A stretch of 64,000 nt of DNA from Trachythela sp. YZ-2020 (Eukaryota; Cnidaria; Anthozoa; Malacalcyonacea; Clavulariidae): assembly GCA_016169945.1 (NCBI GenBank), contig JADLSH010000379.1, positions 558,001-622,000 on the forward strand, read 5' to 3'. Shown piece by piece: positions 33,881 through 46,200 of this stretch (position 1 is its first letter; the number at the start of each line of letters is the position of its first letter). The translations under genes and the position numbers were made by a program. The notes below the pieces were generated by a model. The model was not told where the DNA came from. It worked only from the letters and a program-made list of their open reading frames with translations, and made no database searches.

Positions 33881-34116
33881 AGAATAGGAAATGACTAGAA
33901 GGGCCACTTGAGGCCGAACCTTTGAAGTTTTTGACGCTGCGCATGTCGCATTATGCATGTTCATTACCATTATTCTAGCCAGTCAATTGCATTTTCTGAC
34001 CAATAAACACGCTGAACTGGCTGGTCCGCCATTATTCTGGCCAGATAACTGCATAAAAATAGGGGGTCACGTTGCACTGCTGAGTGGCCTTTCTGGTCAT
34101 TTCCTATTCTGTGCCA

Positions 34117-34897
34117 TGGGGTTGGTATATGTTATTTATAGGTTGGTGTTAGGGCTAGGATAAGGTTTTGGGTAAGGGTTAGGGTTTGAGTTAAAGGTCC
34201 GCCGTCTGCACGTGGTTTGTGTACTAAACTGTTGAAGAATTGCTCGCTGGTCCCGTGATATCGTGACCAACAGAGTTCGTATACATTTGGTATGGTCTAT
34301 GACTAGTCTATGGCATTTAGCCTTTAAATACCAGCTGGGGCGGCAAAAGTCAAAGTGGTGCAGATCAAGCACGATGTCAGGGATATTATGCAAACAAAAT
34401 GGTCGACATGCCTACTTGGCATGCAGATTACAGAATATTGACATTTCAGAGATTTCTCGCAATTTTTTAACATTTTCATGCTTTGATCGTACCATTTTAA
34501 CATGAATAGATTTTCAAGTCTGTATGACGATTTGACGAACAAAGGGCTATTGAGACTCCGTAAAAAATGTACCAATAAAAAATGCAATAATGCACCATGC
34601 ACGCACCAACATGTGCTAATTTCGCGCTGTTGGGAAAATCCCGCACGCTTTTTGGTGTTATTTTACACAAGTTGTGTACATGTGTACCCGAACGTTATTC
34701 CTCCTCAAAACTATAATTTACTTCCTAAATATAATTATAAATTATATAATAGTGCGTGGATTCACACGTGTCCCAAACCATGTGATTTGCAACATAATTA
34801 GGTTCAAATTGGTTCTGCAAGATTGTAAATGCCATTAATGATCTGTGAAATTTCCCAAGTCGCTTTGCCTTATGGGAATGATTTTCCCCGGGAAAGA
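34117..34897 (+). repeat. Duplicated block, copy 2, abutting the KLHDC3 leader
   Basis: Second copy of the 32995-33880 block. It ends about 75 bases before the KLHDC3 start codon, so it likely contains the active promoter or leader, while copy 1 would be a displaced duplicate promoter region. Confidence 0.75.
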
Positions 34898-34970
34898 CCC
34901 TATGAAACGTGCTGGAAACGAATATAAACACAAGAGTAGTCCGAAGTCCTGTCAGAGCTCGATAGTCGCA

Positions 34971-37900
34971 ATGCAGTGGACGGTTCAAGGAGAGGACGGA
35001 CCCCGTCGAGTGAATCATGCTGCAGTTTCTGTACAGGATCGTTATGTCTTCAGTTTTGGGGGGTTTTATTCTGGAGACGACTACTCAAGGCTGGAAAAGA
35101 TGGACGTTCATATCTTTGATCTGAGTAAATATAACTTTATAAATGATTATAATTTAATATACTTGATTAATTTATTAGCGACAGTGCTGCATATATATTT
35201 GCTACATATTTTGTATATTTGCTACATATTATATTTTATAGATTTGCTACATATTCTGTATATTTGCAACATATTATATGATTGGAATCGGCATTTTGTT
35301 TTGTGGAAAACACCACAAATATTTGCAATGATAAAGGTTTGGGCAGTCGCGTATTGAAAGGTTTGCAAAATATATATACGTGATTTTTTCCAGAGAAACA
35401 AACAATTGTGTATGCAAACATACAAAGATCTTTTTGTATGATTGTGATCTTTCTATTCATACAAATCAATGCTATCAGACATATGTCGCATGCTTGCTGT
35501 GTACTATACAATTAGGCAGGAAATCTAATTTAGGAACCATTCAACTCTACATTACCAGGCAGTTGGTCTAATAGGTTTCGATTTGGGCTTATTTGGTATA
35601 TAATATTTATTCTTAGTTGTGATTTGTAACATTAATATACTAAATGCTAACCTAGTTAATATTTAAATAGATAGATAGATAAATTTTATTTAACTCTTTA
35701 TCGTTGAGTGCTAATTACAGGGTAGTTCTATCAAGAATAGAATTACAAAGTATTCTTAGTTCTGGTCTACCTAGAAGGCGTGTCATAGATAACTGAACAT
35801 ATATTTACAAGGATTTTTTTTATCGATAAGTATGTATTATTTACATTATGTACAAAGAGTAAATATTAAATATTACATATATTTATAAGCATCTCCTAGT
35901 ATAGTGTAAACTGATTTAGGAGTATCTGATTAAAGATTAAAGAGTATAGTTAATGATTAATGTTGTCAATGCAAAAATTATGGTTCCGAATGTCTTTCTT
36001 AAATTTTGAAAGACTTTTCTCATTTTTCAACGAGTCTGGTAAAGAATTCCACATCATTGGTCCGAATACGGAAAAACTATCACGATAGCTTTTAGTTCTA
36101 ACTTTCGGTATTTGGACATTATTTGATGATCTGAGATCATACACAGTTGAACCCATCTCTTTTTCAGAGATTTTAGTTAGTGTCAGTGTATATGCACACA
36201 TACACACATCATGTACACAGAACGTGAGTGGAACAGTGGCGTAGGAAGCGGGGGACGGGTACTACTGTGCCCCATATTGATGGGCGAATATCTTTCGAAT
36301 TCATTTAAAAAAAAAATATGCAATTTGCATGTGGAAAACAGCTTAGTTCCCTGAACAACAAGCTAAGTAAAAGGTAGACTCTGGCTTCGGCCGTTTCCGG
36401 CGATCTGATCTGCGCGCCAACCATGATGCGCTTCCTGAGCTTGGCCTCCCCCAATATTGAAAGTTCTGTTCCCGACTGGAACTTCTTCCCGGTGTTTGAT
36501 TTTGGGTTCATGATGAACTGATAAAAACCATGGCCAGATCTCATTTGGGAAACAGAATATCAAATTCATTTACTGATGACTTACTAAGGACAAGAACTAA
36601 AGACAATTCAAGGGCGGTGGAATCTATCCCAGGCCGATGCTTGGGACTCTCAACATCCTTTAAATATTTGATTCAGAGACAATTATTACATTTAGCATTA
36701 TTCAGTGTTTTAAACATGTTCTCTTCACGAGTAAGGGATGTCTGCTTGTCATTGGAATAAGATGGAATCCATTAATACTCAACACTTGCTTCTTGAAGAG
36801 AGGTTGTCTTGTCTGTGGACAAGAGTCAAATACAGAGTAGGGTGCATTATAGCCATCCCTCGTAGGAGCAGAAAGGGGAAAGAGGACCTGCTGCAAAATC
36901 TGGCTTTCATGACTAAACAGGCAGGCCCTAAACAATGGTTTTTAAAGAATCCTAAAAAAACAAACATCCATATAAGCCAATAATTTCTTTCCTCTAGACT
37001 TACTGAAATGGATCAAATTAACAACGCCCACTAGCGAGGATGAAGATTATGAATTTGTACCATACATGAGATACGGACACACAGCATCTGTCATTGGTGA
37101 CAAGATTTATATATTTGGTGGTCGGAATGAACAATATGGAGCTTGTAACACATTATATTGTTTTAATATAAGTAAGTTCAAAATTCCTTAGATTTCTTCA
37201 TCCATTCAGTTCTCTGTGATTTCTGCTTGCTGACTTTTGAAATCAACTAGATAAAAACATTAATTTATTGCATTGCTTGCTTACTGCATTTTGGCAAAAT
37301 TGATGAGCCCCCTCTATTTTGCACCTCTCCAATAAGTCCCTCTCTATTTAGCCCCTCCCTCTCCAATAAGCCCTCTCTATTTAACCCCCCTCTCTAGTAT
37401 GCCCCTCTCCATTTAACCCTCTGCTCCAATAAGCCTTCTATTTAGCCCCTTCTCCAATAAGCCCCTCTCTTTTTAGCCCACCTCTCCAATATGCCTGTCT
37501 CTATTTAGCCCCTCATTCTCCAATAGCCCCTCTCTATTTACCCTCCCCCCTTCGAAAAAGGCCCTCCTTATTTAGCCTCTCCCCCTCCAATAAGCCCCTC
37601 TCTATTTAGCCCCCTCTCTAATAAGCCCCTCTCTATTTAGCCCCCTCTCCAATAAGCCCCTCTCTATTTAGCCCCCTCTCCAATAAGCCCCTCTCTATTT
37701 ACCCCCCCCCTTCGAAAAAGGCCCTCCTTATTTAGCCTCTCCCCGTCCAATAAGCCCCTCTCTATTTAGCCCCCTCTCTATTTAGCCCCCTCTCCAATAA
37801 TCCCCTCTCTATTTAGCCCCTCATTCTCCAATAGCCCCTCTCTATTTACCCCCCCCCCTTCGAAAAAGGCCCTCCTTATTTAGCCACTCCCCCTCCAATA

Positions 37901-40900
37901 AGCCCCTCTCTATTTAGCCCCCCCCCCCCCGATAGAAGATTTAATGTAACAGTAATAATATATGTATTTTACCAGCTACGTTCAGATGGTCAACGCCAGA
38001 AGTTAGTGGTAGCATTCCTCCAGCACGTGATGGTCACTCAGCTTGTGTCATTGGGGAAAAGATCTATTTCTTTGGTGGATATGAAGAAAGGGTAAGCTGT
38101 TGGAGCTTTATACTAACCATGTTAAATATTATATAAATATTAAATATATATTACTCGGAACTTTTAGTGACTGTTTTTAATGTAAATATATCTTGTACTT
38201 GGTCAACTTCAAGGGACTGTCCCTGTCATAGGGATTGAGACTATCAGGAGAAAATTTATTTGTAAATAATGTTTGCTTTGTTTGTATGTTAGGAGGTGTG
38301 CTCAGCATGTACGTCCGTCCCGTTCGTGCCTCTCCCGTTTGGGTTACTACTTATGTAGTCATTCTGTAGTTTAACCCAATAAAGTTGTTAAAAACAAACA
38401 CACAAAAAAACACTAAGTTGTCACAAGTAAACTTGGTTAGTGTATGGGAGAGGCCGGAAGTCAACGTAGTAGTAAGGTGATAAATGCACTAACTTGTAAT
38501 ATTCTAAGACTAGAGAAAGTGCAAAAAGCTCAAGACAAACGAAACAAATTGATCGTTTCAATAGAAGAAGAATTATGATATTTAGAAAGGCATACATACC
38601 ATATAGTGAATAAGCAGCCATCCATGTACTAGTGTATTGGAAACGTGCTGTTACGCTCTGATACACTGTCCATTGAGATGTCACACAAACGTACAACTTA
38701 CTGGTACTGTACTAATCTCAATTCACTGTCAAAGTTAATTTATCAAGTTAATTTGTTCAACTATCATGATACTAGTACAATTAATACTTGCCTAAATCCT
38801 TCATCTCTGCCATGATGTCATTCACTGTTCAAAAGTTATTGTCATATTTGGAAATGATATATAATGGAATCGAAATGGTTAACTGAGTTCAATTATATGT
38901 TAATGATGTGGATACAATATGGATTTTGTCCACGAATATGCTGAAAAGCATCACTCAATAATAGAGATACATAAGTGTAAGAAGTATTCAAATAGCTGTC
39001 AGGGAATAACCCACATTTCAAGAAGAGCTGACGAAGTGCACAACCATTACAAGCATCAGATACAAAGTCAAAGATATGGATAACTACAAGATGCAAGACT
39101 GCATAATTATTACAGTTTTAAATGGATTCAATATTATAACTTCTTTCCAATGAAAGGTATAAGTTTATGAAGAGAAACTTGAAGTCTGGTAACCTTGTTA
39201 CCTTCACTACATCCTTGCGTCGTTTTCAAGACCTTGCTGTTTGTCATAACTATATTAATTGGGTCCAATCAAATATTCAGTATGGCTTCAATTTTTGATT
39301 GGTCAATTACTCAATTGATAATTGATATAACCAGTAAATGAATAATTGTCTAATATTATCTGTTGATTCCGTAATCATATGATTGATTATATATTGACCA
39401 GATAACGTAATAGCTCAATACATAAACGGATGAATGGAGTTGCGTGCTAATTCCTTAAATGGTGATCATAGTCAGCGATAGACTGGTGAAAAATACATTG
39501 TCACTCCATTGCGTTGATTTACAGAAATGGAAAGCTATTTGCTCCCAGTCCAGCTCTTTCTCTCTTCTTTTCCAATCCTAATATCTCCTGGTTTTATTTT
39601 TAACAGGGAGGACATCGACGTCAGGTACGAATGTGGGTCGTTTATGCCCATTTCTTAAACTGTATAGCTTACTGCCCAGAAAGTTCTTTTTTCTATGCAC
39701 GTTGCATGAATTGTAACTTTCTTAACGTCCCAATGGATCAGTCCTCTGAATCATGAGCGCAATAAACACATCCTGATTATTGAAACCATTTCCAGGGTGT
39801 TGTAAACTAATTGAAAGTTGAGATAACTAATTGAAGACCTGCACAGAGATATTTGTCGCAGGATATTTGAGATCGGGCATATCGGGTACGAACTATATAC
39901 TGCAGTTTCGGAAATACGTAGCCTAAACAAAAATTTATTTTTGTAGTCTGAATGTTTCTCCAAAGATGTTTACATTCTCGACACAAAAACCATGAAGTGG
40001 ACACATCCTCATGTCTTCGTAAGTATAGTTACAATCTATTTTCAAGTTTTTTTCAATTATTCAGTCACTAGCAAACCAAAGGTCATGGGTTCAATTCCCA
40101 TCGCCACTCTGAGTATAGCGTCATCTATACATATATAATCCCACAATCACTACACATTACATAAGTTCCGAAATATAAAATACTTGAACCGACTTGATCT
40201 CGTAGCTCAGTTGGTAGAGCGCCCCGTGTGGAGCCATTCGATTTGTTGAATTTAAATTAAAGTATCTTCTCAGGGAGAGCCTGCAAGCTGGCGAGATTTT
40301 CACACAGCAACCGCAATTGGTAGATACATGTATATATTTGGAGGACGAGGTAAGATGTATTCTATTTTGGAACGGCGACGGATGATATAAGGGCCCTTTT
40401 AGGGGGGTACACGTGTTGCACTTACAAATTTCAAAATTAGTTTTGTCGCAGTTTCAAAAGGTTGCCATGTCGCTTTCGCAATTTTGCTATTGTTTTCCAC
40501 CTTCTTGATGTTGCAGTTTGGACAAAGTTGTGTCGTATGTCGCTATTCTATTTCCAGTATGTCGCTGTTTCAATGCAATGTCGCCTGTCGGAATACTCTA
40601 ACAGGGCCCTGTTATACTGAATCTCCTTGTAAATGGTCCTACAATAATTATGTTCCATCAGACCATCAATGATTTTAAGAGTGCACAGACGTAGTATTCA
40701 TTATGTAATTGTTATGTGCATTTGCTTTCATTGTGTTTTTGCCTGGTTTCCATTTGGTCGTTCTTGAGTATTCTCATCACATGTTTACACAGGCGATATG
40801 CTTGGTGGAATACACTCAAATCAAGAAATCTATGATAATCAAATCGTCGTTTTTGACACAGGTGTAGTAAATATATTTAACCCTTCATCCTCGCCTTTAT

Positions 40901-42328
40901 CTGCCATTACTCTTTATACTCGTGTAAGTATTTTACTGACAGTATACTGTATGTATTTTTTGGATACTCTCATATAGAAACATATACCTGGCATTGGATT
41001 ATAACGAAAGGAATGTCGCCCATTGGGCGTCGTAGTCATTCTGCAGGTAATATACAACCTGATTCAATGCAGCGACGTCTTCGCATGCTTAATGATCACT
41101 AAATGGTCAGCATAATCGATGGGCTTAAATAATGATCGATATTGGACAAGGCAAAGTATAAGAAAACGATGTGTGCGCTCCGGTTGTTGTTGCTATACTG
41201 AGATGTAAACGACCTTTTATTTCAGTTTCACATGGCCGGTGTATTTATATATTTGGTGGATATAATGGTCTTGAGCAACAACATTATGGTGATATACTTA
41301 AATTCGACACAGGTAATGAAACATATATAGCGCAATGTAGGCAGAATGTTTTAATTGTCTCATAAAACAAAGTCCACTATAGTCAACAAATGTAATTTAT
41401 TTTGACTTGAACAGATACAAGACAATGGAGCAAAATAGTCGTTCCTGGTAACTACCCTTGTCCACGAAGAAGGCATTGTTGTTGTGTGGTGGGTGAAAAA
41501 GCGGTTATCTTCGGTGGATCAAGGTACAGTGCATCTATAGCATTTCTGGCATGACTGATGCCATTTCTAGCAAAGAGATATTTTATCCACCCGGCCGGTT
41601 AAAAACGGAGATCGTGTATAAATGTTAAACAATCTTTGTCTTTAATTTCTAGTCCGGTGCAAGGTGTTCAGAGTGAAGAAGAAAGTAGTCTTCAAGACCA
41701 TAATGATTTGTTTGTTTTAGATCTTAGTAAGTTCAAAACTGATTGGTTTTACAAGTTCCCTATTGTTTAATTTGTTTATTATTTTTTGTTTGTTTGTGAG
41801 AATGTAACGACTTACTATCTTTTAGATCCATCACTAAAGACGTTATGTAAACTTGCTGTTGTTAAATATAAACTATACGATAAGCTTCTTCCACAAATGC
41901 TGAAGTAAGTTATTAGAAGTAAGACTAGTTGTTATTTGAAAAAAAAATCAGTCGCAGTAACATAGGAAAATGTTTGATGTGGAGTAAAAGCTCATATTGC
42001 CCTTAATCAGCTTAATCTACTTCATATCAGATTCTATAGTGACAGGTTCCATATATCTTTCACATCATGTGAGACATTGCAATTGGGAAATTGCTGGAAA
42101 TCTACTTCTAGGTTCTAATTTTCAAACTTGTGAGGGGAATCATGGCCCAACCTCCTAATCGTTTGGGATTTGTTCATACTTCATAGTCGAGACCAGCATC
42201 GCAATCTTAAAATCGTTCCTCGATCTCTTAAAACACCTCGTTTTGCTTTATTTTACAGACGTGAATTGGCAGTCATGTTTCCAAAGACGTCTCCACGATC
42301 ACAAAATTCATCATTATCGCAAGGTTAA
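34971..42328 (+). CDS. KLHDC3: KLHDC3, kelch-repeat CUL2 substrate receptor (12 exons, 382 aa)
   Basis: Exons: 34971-35124, 36998-37171, 37976-38091, 39947-40018, 40274-40349, 40793-40861, 40978-41046, 41226-41312, 41415-41523, 41653-41726, 41826-41904, 42259-42328. All phases join and the coding sum is 1149 nt, giving 382 aa, the same length I recall for the human protein. It starts MQWTVQGEDGPRRVNHAAVS and contains six kelch blades with 'FGG' turns ('YMRYGHTASVIGDKIYIFGG', 'PARDGHSACVIGEKIYFFGG', 'WRDFHTATAIG', 'GRRSHSAVS', 'PCPRRRHCCCVVGEKAVIFGG'). 'PSLKTLCKLAVVKYKL' follows as a likely BC/CUL2-box-type helix. KLHDC3 is a CUL2 E3 ligase receptor that reads C-terminal glycine degrons. Its own C-terminus here is Ser-Gln-Gly. 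Complete and apparently functional. Confidence 0.96.
35665..36207 (-). mobile_element. LINE 3' end, antisense in KLHDC3 intron 1
   Basis: The minus frame 36207-35950 reads 'YDLRSSNNVQIPKVRTKSY', 'SFSVFGPMMWNSLPDSLKN', 'FKKDIRNHNF', the standard end of a non-LTR reverse transcriptase ORF. A 3' UTR follows, ending in an (ATCT)n tail near 35668-35682. 5' truncated. Confidence 0.85.
36208..36997. other. Rest of KLHDC3 intron 1
   Basis: CAGTGGCGTAGGAAG near 36235 resembles a hAT-type end. Several overlapping short frames at 36300-36980 on both strands have no recognisable domain. Confidence 0.35.
37305..37930. repeat. CCCCTCTCTATTTAG / CTCCAATAAG minisatellite in KLHDC3 intron 2
   Basis: Alternating CCCCTCTCTATTTAGC and CCCTCTCCAATAAG units fill about 620 bases. 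A higher-order block containing CCCTTCGAAAAAGGCCCTCC recurs three times (about 37548, 37711 and 37858). It ends about 45 bases before exon 3. Confidence 0.92.
38100..39946 (+). other. KLHDC3 intron 3, with a LINE-like tail and a possible microexon
   Basis: About 38185-38410 resembles a retrotransposon 3' end (CAATAAAGTTGTTAAAAAC before an A-rich tail). An 18-nt in-phase exon candidate lies at 39607-39624. The rest shows no supported feature. Confidence 0.4.
40081..40222 (+). repeat. tRNA-derived SINE pieces in KLHDC3 intron 4
   Basis: GGTCATGGGTTCAATTCCC (40081-40099) is a pol III B-box in tRNA context. CGTAGCTCAGTTGGTAGAGC (40201-40220) is an A-box in tRNA context. They are in the reverse of tRNA order, so they are two partial copies of a tRNA-derived SINE, not a tRNA gene. 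Confidence 0.65.
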
Positions 42329-43272
42329 ATGATGGTTTCATGGAAATTCACGCAGAAGTTCCACTAAATGCAACACTACACTCGTCCAGGCTTCACTCTC
42401 CCCGCCCCATGGTGAAGCGAGCGCTTGTACACGATTTTAAATTTCGCAGGAAGTTTTTATCCTCAGAGCAGAGATGAAGTAAAATGTTTATCAAGATTTT
42501 AAGTCGATAGAACATTTTTATAATATTAAGTTAATGTTTCACCAAATTGAGTAATTTTAACGACCATCATATCCTGATGCATGTTATGTAAAGAAATTCA
42601 ACATGGATGGACGCGAGCTCGTGTTATCATGAATGTTTTGGAAAGAAGTTTTAATATAACATGCGTTAGGATGCGTATAGAGACTTGTGTATAAAACTCC
42701 AGTTTAAGTTTGTTACTTTGTCTTTTAGATTGACTATTTTTGTGAAAACTATGCATTTTAAGTCTTGCGTTATCTAAATTTAACATGGAAATTTTAGCAT
42801 TTTTATCCAGATTATTTTTCACTTCATATTCGACACAAAAGTTGTAGTTCATAACTCTGTAATTTATATATCTGTAATATAGTATGCTCGGTAGTTAATA
42901 AATGATGAAAATAATATTTCTTTAACGAAATCTGTACATGTCATTCCTGTTCTGTGCCAGGAACGCACAGGAACCCTATGGGCCCAGACATCTCAATAAA
43001 TATCTTGGGTCGGCTGTGTTGGAATTTTTAATTATTCTGGTGGATTTCGCAACTTGAACATAATGTACTGTAAAACGTTTGGCAAAGATTTTGCGTTGTT
43101 TTGTTATCGACTTTTGCCTGCAATGAAGCTAAAGACATCAATTTCTACGACGTAAAAGATTTTACACTGGATTGGACATCTTAGGGCTTCAAATAGGAAG
43201 AATTTTCGACAGATTTTGCGGGCGGTACATAGTCGATTTTGCGTTGACCTTGCGCGCGATTCGGAAGCATTC
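42329..43272. other. Intergenic between KLHDC3 and the alpha2-delta-like gene
   Basis: Contains the KLHDC3 3' UTR (an AATAAA near 42897) and the upstream region of the next gene. No other feature recognised. Confidence 0.4.
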
Positions 43273-46200
43273 ATGCTTGCAAAACTTGTGGTATTGCTGT
43301 ACGTGGTATGCATTGTGCATACAAACCACTTGACAAAGGAAACGGTCAGGGATTGGGCCTCGAAAGTCGAGGATTATTTAGTCGAATTGGCAGAGGAAGG
43401 GCTGCGGACGAAGGAGTTACAGAAGCTTTATGATAAAGCTAGCTATGTCGTTGAACAGAGAAACGGCAAAGCGACGGTCGAAGACGTTAAAGAAAAGCTT
43501 GGAGGATATTTTTCAAAGAAAGAGAAAGCGGCTAAGGTATGTTTAGTTGTGTTACATAAAGCGTTGTTGAATGTATCGTTTTAAGCGATAGCAATTTAAA
43601 GCTCGACTTCGTTCGGAGTGAATCTGTCATGGCGGATTTTCGTGAAGTAGAATGCTTGTATAAAAGATATATTTAATCACAGTCTGTAGATATAAATGTT
43701 AGATATCAAAGGGAAGAATGGGTTACAAAGAGTTTCATCAAAGCTTTACTTTATTAAAGCTGTGTACTTGACTCTGTCTGAGAGTTTAAAAGCATATAGG
43801 TGGGTGTGACTATAAATATAAAAAGCACTGAGTACTATTGTGCAGAGCAGTGTGAGAAAATTATATTAAAATATTTTCTTTTTATGTAGTTGTCTTGTAT
43901 TTGGTAGCATAATAAATAAAGTAGAGGGATTTCGTTCAATTTTCATGCTCGTGTATTAAAAAGATGTTTACATTTCTGATGCTTGCCACCATGGCACCAT
44001 CTAGCCCAGTAATATTTACTTTCACTTTACTGTAACTGTTGCCAAAAAAAGGGTTTCACTATAAAGCACTATATTGTGCAGCAGATGGTGGTCAACTGGG
44101 ATTTATAAGACTGAGGAAATAATCTTGATTCTTTTCATTATATGTAGTAGTCTTGTGTTTGGTGGCAAATAAATACAATAGATTTAGTTTCATTTTCTCA
44201 CGCCTACATGTGTACAGTAAGTGTCAACATTTCTGAAGTTGACCACCTTATGCTGCCCTGTAATGCTTTATACTGAAACCCACTAAGAGGTAGGTTTTAT
44301 CAACTGGCATTATTATGTGAGAAAGCAATATATCCCCCCCCCTATATAATGATAATAATAATAAGGACTTTATTGAATGAGGATTACACATACGTGACAG
44401 TTAACACTGAGAAATCTGTGGCCCTCTATTTGATAGTCTTGTATGAGTAGGCATAATTGAGAGATATAGTTAAGTTTTTGGCTGCAATAAGTGTCAACAT
44501 TTTTGAAGTTGATGCTACCAGATAGTTTCACTAAGCACTATCATGTAGCAGATGGTAGTCAGCTAGCAGTTATCTGAGTGAGATAATAATCTTAGTTCTT
44601 CTGATTATATGCAGTAGTCTTGTATTTGATGGGAAAGACTAGATTCCTAGACGTTTTTCATGGTAAGGACTTGCAATTTTCATCCTGTTTTAGACATTAG
44701 CAGCAGAAACAGCCAAACTAATTACATCTTTAAACAAGACTGTCTTGGAAAATGTAAAGTCAGTCAGGGACCTGCCTAGAGATGTCTATTCAGATGCAGA
44801 CCTTCAGAATTTCAATCCGGTTATTTCACCAAAATATAACACGTAAGTATGTTCTACTAAAAGGTTGCAATATTGAATGCGTGGTTCCAGTATAGATAGC
44901 GATAAACAATATTCTTGAGGGTTTTTAAGATCAAGCTACCTGAAAGATATAGCAAGAACTTCAACGTTTTTGAGCAAAGGTTTATCACCCCGGGCCAGGT
45001 ATTTCGCCCCTCTTGCCAGCCTTGTTGTTACACCAGACAACACCAGACTAGTTTATTTGTCAAGGGAAGAATTTTGCCTATTAATTGTGCATTGGAAGCC
45101 ATCAACTGTGAATAAATTTGTCTGTGGGAAATGCATGGTGAAGGAAAATTTGCAATGAGTGTGCAGTCAAAACTACATTATGAATTCGCCTGTTTTTAAT
45201 TTTCTTGTTTCACACATGTTTCATTGTGTAGGTTATTCAAACAAACCATAAGTCTACTGCAGAGTTCAGTGAAGATCTCAGACCAGACACCAAGAGATGA
45301 TCATGAAATAATTGATACAGTTGCATGGAGCTCTGGCTTGGACAAGATTTTCATTCAGAATTTAGGCAACGATTCTGATCTCAGGTATATAGAGTAGTTG
45401 TGATGTATACCATAAATTGAGAGTGATTGGCTCCAATTTATCGACAGTAGAATCTTACCAATAACAATGCATATTGCCCAGTGGCGGACATTTCACAATT
45501 ATTATATCTTTGCCTCAGTATATATCCAGCTAATGTCTTCTTACAGATGGCAATATTTTGGCTCCAACAATGGCCTATACCGTATGTACCCAGGACGAGA
45601 ATGGCAGACAAACTTTGCTGGCTTTTATGAAGACTATGACCCTCGTGTACGACCATGGTACATTGCAGCCACATCGGGACCAAAGGATGTCATTATTGTC
45701 TTGGACTGTAGTCACTCGATGTCCGGGAAGAAATTTAATATGGCCAAATCTATTGCAATCACTGTTCTTAATACTTTGACGAAACAAGACTATGTAAATG
45801 TGATCTGTGGACGAGAGCCTTACTATGATGAAGTGGGAAAGTAAGCGTTACTCCTTTTGACCTTGGTTTACACAAGGTCAGGAAGAAGTAAGGTTAATGC
45901 CAGGTTTACCACCTAAGTTATATTACTTGCAACCCTTGTTAAAAAAGTTTATTCATTCATTTATAACTGATTCAAGTAAAAGCAGCACAAAATCAAAGTT
46001 ATACACTTAGCGTACTTACAGGAGACCTGATCAGAAATCGTTTTAGTTTCTTATATTTTGAAAATGCGTAATCAATTTAACCCCGGGCGTTATGACTTGA
46101 CTTGCTACTCGGAGTAAATGACTTGTGACTTGACTTGAACTCAGACTAAATGACTTGGACTTGCAACATAGGACTCATTAACAACTCTGAGTGGCATACC

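Noticed and set aside
33481..34801. Paired 'MNRFSSL.DDLTNK' frames (33481-33678 and 34502-34801)
   Set aside because: Similarity of the two is explained by duplication of the DNA block; after about 45 codons the frames diverge by indels, with no domain recognised.
40196..40222. Possible tRNA gene (A-box-like TAGCTCAGTTGGTAGAGC)
   Set aside because: No matching acceptor stem, anticodon arm or downstream B-box; fits a truncated SINE.
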